From assembly GCA_947685225.1 (NCBI GenBank), contig CANTUV010000037.1, positions 29,283,001 to 29,347,000 on the forward strand: a stretch of DNA of 64,000 nucleotides, written 5' to 3'. This stretch comes from Garcia nutans. Taxonomy: Eukaryota > Streptophyta > Magnoliopsida > Malpighiales > Euphorbiaceae. The first letter of the stretch is position 1. Each line of letters begins with the position of its first letter. Made by a program: the position numbers and the translations under genes. The notes under the pieces were generated by a model. That model did not search any database. It saw only the letters and a program-made list of their open reading frames with translations, and was not told the DNA's origin. Below are positions 11,501 to 22,736 of this stretch, piece by piece.

Positions 11501-13127
11501 CATTAGATACTATCACCTCTCTACCATCAACAGTTCTCAAAGAAACAATTTTCCATTTACAGTCTACCACAGCTCCATGTCTAGATAGCCAGTCCATACC
11601 TAGAATCACATCATATTCCTTAAATGGCATCTCAATCAAGTCTCCAAGGAACTCCTCACCTTGCACCCTCACTGCACTATCTCGGTGCACTTTATTCACA
11701 ATCACACTATGCCCTAACGGATTTGTCACCAACACATCAAATCCTAGGGACTCAGCATGCATATCAGACACAGGCAAAACAGATGCACTAATATATGAAT
11801 GTGTGGAACCCGGATCAATCAAAGCAAGTACTGGAGTATGAAATAAAGAAAAAGTACCAGCTATGACTGCCGATGCATCTGGCTGCCTCTGCATAACATA
11901 CATCCTCTGGGAAGATCCAACCTCCTCTGGTCTACTCTCCCTGGATGTAGCACCTCCTCTAGCACTGAAACCAGATCTGCCTCCCCTGCTGCTACCTCTG
12001 CCTGCTCGACCTCCCCTCACACTAGATCGAGAAGCTGCAGTATCAACTGACATCTGTTCTTGCCTCTCAGGACAATCTCTCACAAAGTGATTAGGTGATC
12101 CACATTTGAAACAAACCCCTGCTACACCAGTCTTCCAGCAAGGACCACCATGTGGCCTACCACAATGAATGCAGATGGGTAGGGTAGATCTCTGAATCAT
12201 AGGGGTCGGAGCAATTGCCACTGAAGCTGCAGGTCTAAATCTCTGCCTCTGTAACTGCACTGACCTACCAGCTGACCTCTGACTCCTACTAACTCTAGGA
12301 ACAAAGCTTCCTTTACCTCTCTTAACAGAAGAAGACCCTGCCTCAAACTGGGGCCTTCTCACTCTGACCTCTTCCTCTGAAGCAGCTGCAATAACTTGAG
12401 CTCGCTCTACACTTCGAGCTGCTGCCACTAGCTGGGAGAAATTGTGATATCTAGATCCAGCCACTAAGCACATGATAGAGGGCCTCAATCCTTCCTGAAA
12501 CCTCCGGCATCTATCTATCTCATCAGCTATAATGCCACCAGCATAATGGCTCAATCTAATAAACTCAACCTCATATTCAGTTACAGTCTTGCTATCTTGT
12601 TTCAAGCTTAAGAACTCCATCTTCTTCATGTCTTTGTACTCCCTAGGAGTATACTTCAACTCAAACTCTCTCAGAAAATCTGCATATGACAAGGTTGGTG
12701 GATCATCCATAGAATGGGGCACTGTCCTCCACCAATCATATGCATCCTTCTGTAGCAAAGATCTTGCATAATCAAACTTTTCCTCCGAGGTGGCTTGCAA
12801 CTGAATAAAGATCCTCTGTACTTTGTCAAGCCACTGTTCTGCTACAGCTGGATCAGTAGTACCAAGGAAATCCTCCGCTCCATACTTCCTTAGTTTATCA
12901 TAGTGCCTCACTGGTACCATAGGCTGAGGGGGTGGTGGCACTGGTTGCACTGGTGCTTGCCTCAAAGCTTCTACCACATGCCTAACCCAAGCTGGTGGAA
13001 CCTCCTCACCAACTGGTCTACCCGACACCGAAGCAGGTGCCTCCTCAGCACTAACAACCCTAACTCCATCATCAGGGACAATACTCTCAGCACTACCCTC
13101 AACTGACTGGCGTGAGTGAGAATCCAT
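8577..13127 (-). pseudogene. E2 gag-pol polyprotein, one stop codon, 3' end displaced
   Basis: ATG at 13125-13127. The frame is open for about 1380 codons to a TGA at 8979-8981 and then continues in frame to the solo LTR edge at 8577. Domains by approximate residue: Retrotrans_gag 90-230; CCHC knuckle 340; protease [10 protein letters not shown] 438; RT 655-900 with FIDDIL near 771; RNase H from [10 protein letters not shown] near 921; integrase zinc-binding region near 1143-1175; integrase core with D in VTMDF (about 1200), D in SDRD (about 1262) and E in GQSER (about 1305); then the GPY-like region and the start of the chromodomain. All catalytic motifs look intact. The TGA lies between the integrase core and the GPY region, so readthrough would be needed even before the solo LTR insertion. 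Near-intact overall, which agrees with its young LTRs. Confidence 0.93.
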
Positions 13128-13296
13128 CACAACCTAAGTCTGCAAACACAACATACTACATCTTATTAAAGATCAGAGGTTGCCAATCCCAAACATGTAT
13201 GTTATTCAAAAACCACTTTTTAAAATCAAAATAGTCTTTTTCTTACATTTTACCTAGATTGAGAATCTCAAACCTAGGCTCTGATACCAAAACAAT
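13128..13296 (-). promoter_or_regulatory. E2 untranslated leader with Met-tRNA primer site
   Basis: A 170-bp leader separates the 5' LTR from gag. The primer site TGGTATCAGAGCC (13277-13289, minus strand) starts 7 nt from the LTR end, the same spacing as in E1 and E5. The rest is AT-rich without ORFs. Confidence 0.85.
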
Positions 13297-15844
13297 TGTA
13301 ACACCCCTACATTCAATACATGCACACTACAAAGACCACAATGTAGTATACATGCACTAAACATAGAGATGCTACAGATTTTTTTAACATTCAAAACATT
13401 TTAAATGATACCATAATTTTTCAATTGTATACATTATAGAAAGATAAGTAGTTAACTTGTAATACAAAACTAAATAGATATATATATAGATACATTTAGT
13501 TGTTACGCAGCGGAATTTATCAAATATTTACATAAATGAAAACATTTAATTTCATATTTACAAATATACACATATGTACATTAAAATCATTACTTTACAA
13601 AATATAAAAGAGTTATACATGTTTGGCAAGTCTCTTCTGATCTTTAAGTTCCCAAAATCAACTCTTCACTGTCTACTCTCACTCGGTCTCGAAGAGCTCT
13701 CGGGTTCAACCCTATTACCTGCGCGATCAAACACTATCGCGCTAAGCCAACGGCTTAGTAAGATAATTCATGCTAATGTTATGCTTTAATGCAATGCAAT
13801 GCCAATTCTCAATCCATATTATACATGTAACATCATATATGCAAAGCTAACAACATACCTTTACATTTCATAACTCAACATAAATAGACATATCATATTT
13901 CAACATCTTATTATATACCTCATTAGTATTCATTTAATCATTCATAATCAACACTAAACAAAGACAAGTATGGGCCCAAAACACACTAATATGCCATTCA
14001 ATTTTCAGAGTTAATGTTTTGGTTTTATCATCACATTTATCAATATCATAAACCCAACTAGGCTTCAAGGATTAGGTTCAACCAAGCTTCAAGGGGAGCA
14101 AAGCATGCTAAGCATCAACCCAACTTGGCTTCAAGAACCAACCCAACCTAGCTTCAAGGGTGATAACATCTCAATTAGGCTTCAAGGATTCAATCCAACC
14201 TAACTTCAAGAGATTGTTACACTTATTAGGCATGCCACCAACAACAAACTCTGAAAATGGAATAACACATTAGCCACACAAATCATTTATTATTTAATTA
14301 CCATTTCCATTCTCAACTCTCATCATAGCCAATAACAATGGCCTCATATCACATATAAGTTACCATAGCCAATCACAATGGCATTTTATTCCATCACATT
14401 ATACATATAGCATTATTGATATAAACATAACCAAACACATTACTCATCACATGAGTCACAATACATGAAATATCACATTGTTCACATAGTATCATATACA
14501 TTGCCATTATCATCATATGCAACAATGCAATAATACAAGATTTGTACTTATTTTACTAACAATTCATACAACTCCTAACATTTCCTTGTCCAAGATTCTT
14601 TAACCTCTTAGATCAATGATCAATCACTATCTTCAAGACTTAAATCAAAAGTAATAGCATATATTTGTTTAGGGATACACAAGAGATAATCCAATTAGGA
14701 ATTAATTAGGGCAAACCTCAACCCTGACACGTTCACCCACACGGGTGTGTTCATGGCCGTGCCCTAACTCCACAACACAGAAACATTTACACGCTCAACA
14801 ACATGGGCGTGTTCCTAGGCGTGGAAATTCTCAAATCTTACAGTAGCTATGACACGCTCAATAACACGGGCGTGCTATTGGTCGTGTCAAACCTACTGCC
14901 TCCAACACAATTGACACGCCTAAAAACCCTGGACGTGCTCATGGGCGTGTCCGGCCACAAATCAAGACTCCGATCAAAAACAACCATACACTCAACAACA
15001 CACTTCTATACATTAACATCCTCTTCAAATAATCTTAACAAAACATACTCAAAACTCATCTCAAACTTGCAACACACCCAAAACAAACCAAAACACACAT
15101 CAAACACCAAACACAAAATCATCTCAAAACCCTTACCACATATACAACATCATCTCTTCCAACCACTTACTCTTTTCTTCAATCCATACTCAATATCCAT
15201 CATCCAATCACTCAAACACCTCTCACATCTCAAAATCAACCAACACACTCTTAAAAATCTATCAAACTCAAATATCATTTCAAATAAACACAAAGATCAC
15301 AAGAGAACTTACCAAAGTTACAAAACTTCTTGAATCACCAACTTGATCACTTAATCTTTCTTCAATTTGAGCTTCACTCAATAAGATCTTCTCTTTGCCT
15401 CTTGCTTCCTTTGTCTAAGGAGGAGCCGGGCACAATTGAAAAGAAGAAGAAAATATCAAGAAGCAAAGTCAAATTTTACTTTTAATCTCCACCAAGTGAT
15501 CTTATCCACGCAATTACCAAAATACCCTCAATCATATAACTAACTTTTTGTCTCATATAAGCCCTTATGTGTAATTACACACTCAACACAAATAAATATC
15601 TCTTCCATTGACTCTTCATTTGACCAATTTATATGCTATATATATCATCATATACACAACATATACCATTCTCTCTAAACCCTAATTCTTTTCCCCAAAA
15701 CACATATACACAAGCATTCACTTTCCATAATCTTTTCTCTTGCAATTTAACACATATATTCAATCCAATATATCACTACAACAACAATAACAACAACATC
15801 AACAACATAATCAAAACTTCTAGACCATATATGAGGATATTACA
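13297..15844 (-). repeat. E2 5' LTR
   Basis: 2548 bp, TG...CA ends, about 99.7% identical by eye to 3073-5620. It has the same internal parts: CTTCAAG-type repeats (about 14060-14215), ACACG/GGGCGTG modules (about 14725-14960), a stretch with almost no G on the plus strand (about 14975-15294) and the paired stem-loops at 13721-13758. The open frame of 176 codons at 14803-15333 on the opposite strand is probably a consequence of the skewed base composition. The sequence to the right (AAGACCATGG) is unrelated to the E2 interior. Confidence 0.93.
13721..13758 (-). other. Paired stem-loops in E2 5' LTR
   Basis: Identical to 3497-3534: GCGCGAT with ATCGCGC (13721-13742), then CTAAGCC with GGCTTAG (13742-13758). 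Confidence 0.75.
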
Positions 15845-16619
15845 AAGACCATGGCAATTAGTCGTGTGAGGTCAAGACCACGCTTAATTATATACGAGGC
15901 CTCATTTCGAGATCGGTGTATTCATAATTACCTTGTGGAGCAAACTGATAAAATGATAATAACTGAATATATGACATGTATGGATTGTTTTTACTGTGAT
16001 ATTATTTTTCAATACGACTCATTGTTTTTAAAAGTGCATTATGCTTTTATTATTTATTTTCCGTAATATGGTTAAAGTACCCACTAAGCAATGCTTAGCG
16101 AGTTTAGTTTCTTCTAAACTCGTAGGTTATTAGCAAGAAGCCAGTAGCGAGCAAAGGAGTCCTGCAATTTGTCGGTCATCAACAAACTTAAGTGGTGCTC
16201 TTTATTTTGTATTTTGGTATTAGAAACTGGCATGTACTTATTTGAGCAATACAAAGAGATAACTTGATGTAACATGTAAGTCTAGTAATGTATAATAACT
16301 GTATGGTTTTGAATTGAGTTGGTTGTGAATATAGAAGTGTGAATTCTTCTTGCAGGATTGTAGTTGAGGTTATAAGGGTGGATCATTGGGAGTGTATTGA
16401 ATTTGTTTGTATTCGCATTGGCTTGTGTAAAAATGTTTTCAAAAATCAGAAAAAACAGTTTTGTCGACACTTGGGACCTCCATTTTTAGGGGAGGTTATG
16501 GCAAATTTTTTTAAAAAAAATCTGCACTTAAAATTTGCTAAGTGAAATATTAAGACACAATCACCATGTGATAACAGTTCATCTTGGTCTATAAATGTAG
16601 GCTAAGATGGGGTGTTACA
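15845..16619 (+). repeat. 3' portion of another chromovirus LTR (F1)
   Basis: The right end reads GGGGTGTTACA (16619), and about 16300-16600 aligns with the end of the solo LTR at 8280-8571, sharing GTTTTGTCGACACTTGGGA. The left end is cut off by E2 at 15845, so no LTR start is visible. It sits directly against the middle of the E3 5' LTR, as expected if it inserted there. It contains a diverged version of the paired stem-loops (16084-16122). No gene is supported: the short ORFs here lack recognisable domains. Confidence 0.75.
16084..16122 (+). other. Diverged paired stem-loops in F1
   Basis: CTAAGC (16084-16089) pairs with GCTTAG (16093-16098) around AAT. CGAGTTTAG (16099-16107) pairs perfectly over 9 bp with CTAAACTCG (16114-16122). 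The second stem has a different sequence from the other LTRs yet is fully complementary. Confidence 0.7.
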
Positions 16620-17806
16620 GTAATTGTGTTAAGTAATCTATTACATTGTTGATACATTTGATTAATGTTATGAATTGCATAATGTGAAAGATATGATTAT
16701 CATTCAAATTATATGTACAATGAAATTGGTTGTGTATACCCTAATGATGAGATGTGAAGCCATTGTTGTTGGCTATAATGATGCAAATGAAATAATTGAG
16801 GCATGTTTGCCTAGATGATTATGAGGAAATGAGAATGGAATTGATAATGAAATAATAAAAGAATTGTATGCCTAATGTGTTATTCACTTTTCAGAGTTTG
16901 TTATTGGTGGCATGCCTAATAGTAACAATCTCTTGAAGCTGGGTTGGGCTTGATCCTTGAAGCCAAGTTGGGTTGAAGTTTAGCATGCTTAACTCCCCTT
17001 GAAGCTTGGTTGGGTCTAGTCCCTGAAGCCTAGTTGAGATGTTACAACCCTTGAAGCTAGGTTGGGTTTGGTTCTTGAAGCCAAGTTGGGTTGATGCTTA
17101 GCATGCTTTGCTCCCCTTGAAGCTTGGTTGAACCTAATCCTTGAAGCCTAGTTGGGATAATGATAAATGTGATAATTGAACCAAAACATTAACTCTGAAA
17201 GTTGAATGGCATATTAGTTTCTTTTGGGCCCATGCTTGTCTTTGTTTAAATGTGAATCATAAATGGTGAAATAAATGAATTATAAGATTTAATGTAAGGT
17301 TTTGAAATATGATATTCTTATGTATTGTTTATTATATATGAATGTGTGACATTAGCATTACATTAAAGCATATTGTTATTGTGGGTTGTACCACTAAGCC
17401 GTTGGTTTAGCGAGATTGTGGTTCATCGCGCAGGTGACAGGGTAGAACCGGAGAGTTCATCTAAACCGAGTCGAGTCTAGACTCTGAGGTGTTGATTGTA
17501 GGCTTAAAGATCAGAGACGAACTGCCAAACATGTATAAACTTTATGTTTTGTAAACATTGATTTTGTTGTATATATATTTATATGTATATACCGCTACAT
17601 TTTTTGCTGCATAATAAATAAATGTTTTACTTGTTATGTTCCATAATATATATATATATATGAAATGTTTTAAAGTTTCCTCATATTATTGTAGAAGAGA
17701 AAAATGGTGTTGTCTTATATAAATCGTGGCACTCCTGTATCCGGTATACGTATAGTACAAATGTAGTAGTATGTAGTGTGCGTATACGGGGTATAGGGGT
17801 GTTACA
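16620..17806 (+). repeat. E3 5' LTR, left part missing
   Basis: This aligns with 31912-33332 of the 3' LTR (shared start near GTGTTAAGTAATCTATTACAT) and ends GGGTGTTACA at 17806. It contains CTTGAAGC-type repeats at about 16925-17165 and the stem-loop pair at 17394-17431. It lacks the 321-bp insert present in the 3' LTR and so gives the empty site (single CATTA at 17356-17360). Confidence 0.88.
17394..17431 (+). other. Paired stem-loops in E3 5' LTR
   Basis: CTAAGCC (17394-17400) with GGTTTAG (17404-17410, one G-U pair). GCGAGAT (17410-17416) with ATCGCGC (17425-17431, one mismatch). Weaker than in young copies, consistent with decay. Confidence 0.65.
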
Positions 17807-18927
17807 CACCTGCTCCTATGTCAATGAGACCAGCTGTAGATGAGATTCCGCCGGTTTGGTTACGGCATGTGGTAGAATTGTTGAGGCAAGCTCCGGTGCA
17901 ACAGCCGCCCCCACAACCACAGCCACAAGTACAGGTGAGGCAGTATGATAAATTGAGACTTCTTTGGTACTACATATCCTGCAGTAGCTGAGCAGTGGTT
18001 GGATAGAGTGCAAAGGGTATTCATTTAGTTGTAGGCTACTTATAAAGAGAAATTTGATTATGCTAGATCCCTTCTGCAGAAAGATGCTTATGATTGGTGG
18101 AAGACAATTCCACATGCCATGGATGATCCACCGACCTTGTCTTATGGTAATTTTCTGCGGGTGTTTGAACAGAAGTATACTCCGAGGGAGTATAAGGATG
18201 CTAAGAAGATGGAGTTTTTGAATCTTAGATAGGAGAACCGGACAGTGACAAAGTATGAGATTGAGTATATCCGATTGAGTCACTATGCTGGTGGAATTAT
18301 TTCATATGAGATTGACCAGTGTAGGAGCTTTAAAGAGGGATTGAGGCCCTATATTATATGTATTGTTGTCGGTTCTCAGTACTAAGATTTTTCTCAGTTG
18401 GTTGCAGCTGCCAGAAGTGTTGAGAGAGCATAGGGTATTGTAGCAGCTGCTACTGAGGAGACTAGAGTTAGGAGACCCCAGTTTGAGGCAGGGTCTTCAT
18501 CTATGAAGAGAGGTAGAGGAAGTTTTGTTCCAAGAGTTAGTAGGAGCCAGGGGCAATCTGGTAGGTCAGTTCAGTATTAGAGGCAGAGACCAAGACCTAC
18601 AATTTATGTAGCTAGTGCTTCGACTCCAGTGGTTTAAAGATCTATTCTACCTACATGTGTCCATTGTGGTAGGGCACATGGGGGTGCTTGTTGGAAGACG
18701 AGTGGACCAGGTGTATGTTTTAGATGTGGATCATCGAATCATTTCATCAAAGATTGCCCTGAGCTACTGGAAGATAAACAGACTGATATGCAACTTCTTG
18801 ACCTAGTGTCAGCAGAGGAGGTCGAGGAGGTAGAGGATTCAGTAGAGGTGGTCGACTCGGGATTAGTCAGAGAGGAGGTTTTACATCCGGAGGCAGTAGG
18901 CCAGATGAGACTGGACCATCTCAGCAA
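17807..18927 (+). pseudogene. E3 gag remnant with deleted start
   Basis: Gag homology begins directly at the LTR end, in the codons matching [17 protein letters not shown] of E2, so about 255 bp (primer site, leader, ATG and about 30 codons) are missing compared with E5. Recognisable pieces follow: the Tyr-Asp-Trp-Trp region near 18090, the CCHC knuckle CFRCGSSNHFIKDC near 18715-18760, and a Gly/Arg-rich linker. Several stops and frameshifts interrupt it. It cannot make gag, and without the primer site this copy cannot start reverse transcription in the normal way. Confidence 0.85.
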
Positions 18928-21368
18928 GTGTATGTGATGCAGAGGCAGCCGGATGCTTCAGCAGTTATTGCGAGTACATTTTCTTTATTTGGCATTTCAG
19001 TTCTTTCTCTTATTGATCCAGGATCTACTCATTCATACATAAGTGCTTCTATCCTGCCTGTGTCTGAATTGCATTCAGAGTGCTTAGGATTTGATGTCTT
19101 GGTGACAAATCCTTTAGGGCATAGTGTGGTAGTTAGCAAGGTGCATCGAGATAGTTCAGTTGTGGTGCAAGATGAGGAGTTTCTTGGTGATTTGATTGAA
19201 ATTCCTTTTAAAGAGTATGATTTGATCTTAGGCATGGATTGGTTGTCTAAGCATGGGGCTGTGGTAGACTGTCAAAAGAAGTGTGTTACTTTGAGAACTA
19301 GTGATGGTAGAAGTGTGATGGTATCTAGTGAGATGAGACATATTGAATCCTTGTTTGTTTCAGCTGTTGCAGCTAGGAAGTTGATTCGAAAAGGGTGTGA
19401 TGCTTATCTTGCTCATGTGGTGGATACCAGAGTAGTGGGTTCTCAACTTAATAGTATACCCATAGTTGCGGAATTCCCATATGTGTTTCCCGAGGAGTTG
19501 CCAGGGATACCCCCTGAGAGAGAGGTCGAGTTTGGTATCTATTTGTTGCCTGGTACCACTCCCATCTCTATTACTCCTTATCGAATGGCACCTGCTGAGA
19601 GAGAGTTAAAGGTGCAGTTGCAGGAGTTATTGGATAAAGGGTTTGTTCGCCCTAGTGTTTCTCCGTGGGGAGCGCCTGTTTTGTTTGTAAAGAAGAAGGA
19701 TGGTACTTTGAGATTGTCTATTGATTATAGGCAATTGAATAAAGTGACTATCAAGAATAAGTATCCTTTGCCTAGGATAGATGATCTCTTCGATCAGTTG
19801 AAGGGAGCAGCAGTGTTTTCCAAGATTGATCTGAGATCAAGGTATCATCAGTTGAGAGTCATAGATGAAGATGTATCTAAGACAGCTTTCCATACAAGGT
19901 ATGGGCATTATGAGTTTTTGGTGATGCCTTTTGGATTGACGAATGCACCAGTAGCTTTCATGGATTTGATGAATAGGGTGTTTAGACCTTATTTAGATCA
20001 GTTTGTGGTGGTCTTTATCGATGATATTTTGGTGTATTCGCATAATGAGGAGGATCATGATAAGCATTTGCAGATTGTATTGCAGACCTTGAGAGAGAAG
20101 CAGTTGTATGCTAAGCTGTCTAAGTGTGAGTTTTGGCTTGATCAAGTGACTTTTCACGGTCATGTAGTTTCAGCGGATTGTATAAGAGTTGATCCGAGTA
20201 AAGTTGAAGCCATTTTGAATTGGAGTCCACCGAAGTCAGTGACTGAAGTGAGAAGTTTTCTGGGTTTGGCAGGCTATTATCGATGGTTTGTGAAGGGTTT
20301 TTCTTTGATAGCTACTCCACTCACCATATTACTTTGAAAGGGAGTTAGATTCATGTGGACAGATCAGTGTCAAGCAATTTTTGAGCAGTTGAAAGAGATG
20401 TTGACTCAAGCTCCTGTTCTTACCTTGCTTGTGGAAGATCAACCATATGTGATTTACAGTGATGCTTCACATAGTGGTTTAGGATGTGTTTTCATGCAAG
20501 AAGGGAGAGTCATAGCTTATGCTTCTTGGCAGTTGAAGATGCATGAACTTAGTTATTCGACTCATGATTTGGAATTGGCAGCCATAGTGTTTGCTTTGAA
20601 GATTTGGCGACATTATCTTTATGGGGAGAAGTGTTTCATCTATAAAGATCACAAGAGTTTGAAATACTTGGGTGTTCAGAAAGAACTGAATCTTCAGCAG
20701 AGACGGTGGTTAGAGTTAATTAAAGACTACAACTGCTTGATTGATTATCATCCTGGTAAAGCAAATGTTGTTGCTGATGCTTTGAGTAGGAAGTCTTTAG
20801 CAGGCTTGACTGCTTATTCACTATCGTTGCTTGTTGAATTGAGAGTGTTTCATGCTAGTTTTGAATCATGTGATGATGGTGCTTTTTTAGCTCAGTTGCA
20901 GTTGAGACCGGTGTTGTTGGATCCGATTAAAGAGGCTCAGTTGGCTGATGAGAAAATTCAGAAAGTTGTGTCAAATTGTCAAAAGGGGGAGAGCCAAGAT
21001 TTTCTTGCAAGAGATGATGGAAGCCTTTGGTATAAAGGTAGATTGTGTGTTCCTGATGATGCAACATTGAGAAAGATAATTTTAAAGGAAGCACATCAGT
21101 CGGCTTTTGCTATGCACACTGGGAGTACTAAGATGTACCATGATTTGAAGCAACATTATTGGTGGTCAGGTATGAAAAGAGATATAGCAGGGTTTGTATT
21201 CAAATGTCTCACTTATCAGAGAGTGAAGGCCGAGCATCAAGTTCCAACAGGGTTGCTCCAACCGTTATCAGTGCCAGAATGAAAATGGGAATGTGTAACA
21301 ATGGAATTTGTGACTGGTTTGCAGTTAACTCAGAAGAAGCATGATGCAATCTGGGTGATTGTTGATCG
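18928..21368 (+). pseudogene. E3 protease-RT-RNase H-integrase N-terminus, stops at 20335 and 21280
   Basis: The frame runs 18928-20334, stop TGA 20335-20337, then the same frame to TGA 21280-21282, then on to the copia insertion at 21368. Protease [10 protein letters not shown] is near 19015, [11 protein letters not shown] near 20018, RNase [11 protein letters not shown] near 20455, and the integrase zinc region near 21115-21240. Several key residues are lost: the zinc-binding Cys is Tyr in CLTYQ, and the first catalytic Asp of integrase is Glu in VTMEF. One codon is deleted before RELKVQ. Both stops fit C-to-T or G-to-A changes of CGA and TGG. Clearly non-functional. Confidence 0.9.
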
Positions 21369-22723
21369 TGTTAGTGTATATGCCCTAGGCCATTGATTTG
21401 GACCTTAATGTTATTCATTTTGTTATTAATAAAGAAGTTTTTATTATCATTGTTATGTTTGCATGTTATATATAATAATGATTATATCCCTGGTTTATTA
21501 TTGTTATGGAGATAATAATAAATATAACTAGTGTAATATTGATTTGATAATCATAAGATGATTATAGGTATGAAGATACAAATCAATATTATGGATACAT
21601 GTTAGAGAACAGTGTATTGGATAGACCCACATAGATATCACTTCATGGTTTAATGTCATAAGTGTATCTCATAATAGTTTTCATTTAATCCTTTGACTTG
21701 AGATTGTCATAGTTTCCAACATAAGGAATATTATGCTTTGACATGATCAAACGTTATCTGTAACTAGATAATTATAAAGGTTATGCTTGAACATGGTATA
21801 AATTATGTAGAGGAAAATGAACAATCAAGATGGAATTTGTCCCTCTCTATGAGAGAGATATCTTTTGGGCCCCTCGATAGGTGTAACTGAGAAATGCATG
21901 GCCATGCTCAAATAAGTTGATATAAGATCAATCTTATTTGTTTATCAGTTAACTTGGAGATAGAGTAATAATAAGTTTGGACAATATAAGTATGACATTT
22001 ACTATGACTTATGTTCAAACTAGATATCGTGTGACAAAGGGATTAATGCATGTACTATTTCAGGTTTTCATTTATAATGATTCTCATGATTAATTGGGTA
22101 GTCGTAATGTCTTGCTAGAGGCCAATTATGATTTGTGCATTTCAATAGAGATTGAAATACACTACCAGTTAATATGAGCCTATCGGGTCACACACATAGA
22201 ACGTAGGCTGTACTTAAATAATAATAATTATATTTTTATTATTGTTGTTAGTATTATTATTATTATTAGATATTAATAATAATATTGTTATAATAATTAT
22301 TATTAGATAATAATTATTAAAAACGTGGGTCCATATAGGATATGGACAGTTAGGGTTTTGACAAGGAAAGTCTTTTAAACGGTTTTAAAAGGGCTAGAGG
22401 GATGATGATCTAATCATTATTTGTTTTGAAAGAAAACGGAAGAAGAGAAAAACCTAAAAACCCTAGTTTCGTTTTTAAAAAGGTTCAGCCACTGCCGTCG
22501 GTGAGCTAGCACTCAGACCGGCGTACGTTCGTGTGGACTTCGCTAGAGGGTGTTCGTCTTCAGAAGGCAGCATCTGTTAATCGATTTGAAGCTACACAAA
22601 AGGTTAGTTTCGAATCTCTTTTATCGAACTGAATGGATCACATGGATCTTGGGAATAAATCGAAAGATAATTTTTGTTTTCCGTTGCGGCAAAAGGGTTG
22701 CAGATTTTTTTGATTTACTAACA
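21369..22723 (+). repeat. Copia-1 5' LTR
   Basis: 1355 bp, TGTTAGTGTATATGCCC start and CTAACA end. It holds an AT-rich patch of ATT/TAA repeats and short palindromes at about 22215-22320. No gene. Confidence 0.95.
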
Positions 22724-22724
22724 G

Positions 22725-22736
22725 TGGTATCAGAGC
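22725..22736 (+). promoter_or_regulatory. Copia-1 primer-binding site (initiator Met-tRNA)
   Basis: TGGTATCAGAGC one base after the LTR end, matching the initiator Met-tRNA 3' end. Confidence 0.9.

Larger units (their letters stand above)
3073..15844 (-). mobile_element. E2: complete Ty3/gypsy chromovirus (Tekay/Del-like), with nested solo LTR
   Basis: 5' LTR 13297-15844, primer site 13277-13289, gag-pol 13127 down to 5668, polypurine tract 5621-5638, 3' LTR 3073-5620. Without the nested solo LTR (5761-8571 plus one TSD copy) it is about 9.96 kb. Long LTRs, Met-tRNA priming and a C-terminal chromodomain-like tail point to the Tekay/Del lineage of plant chromoviruses; the lineage call is an inference from layout. 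LTR divergence is about 0.3% by eye, so insertion was recent. No target-site duplication can be tested because the left side continues into E1. Confidence 0.92.

Noticed and set aside
16282..16545. Small ORFs in F1, also seen near 8248-8448
   Set aside because: They sit in homologous LTR ends, lack domains, and the frames are not conserved between copies.
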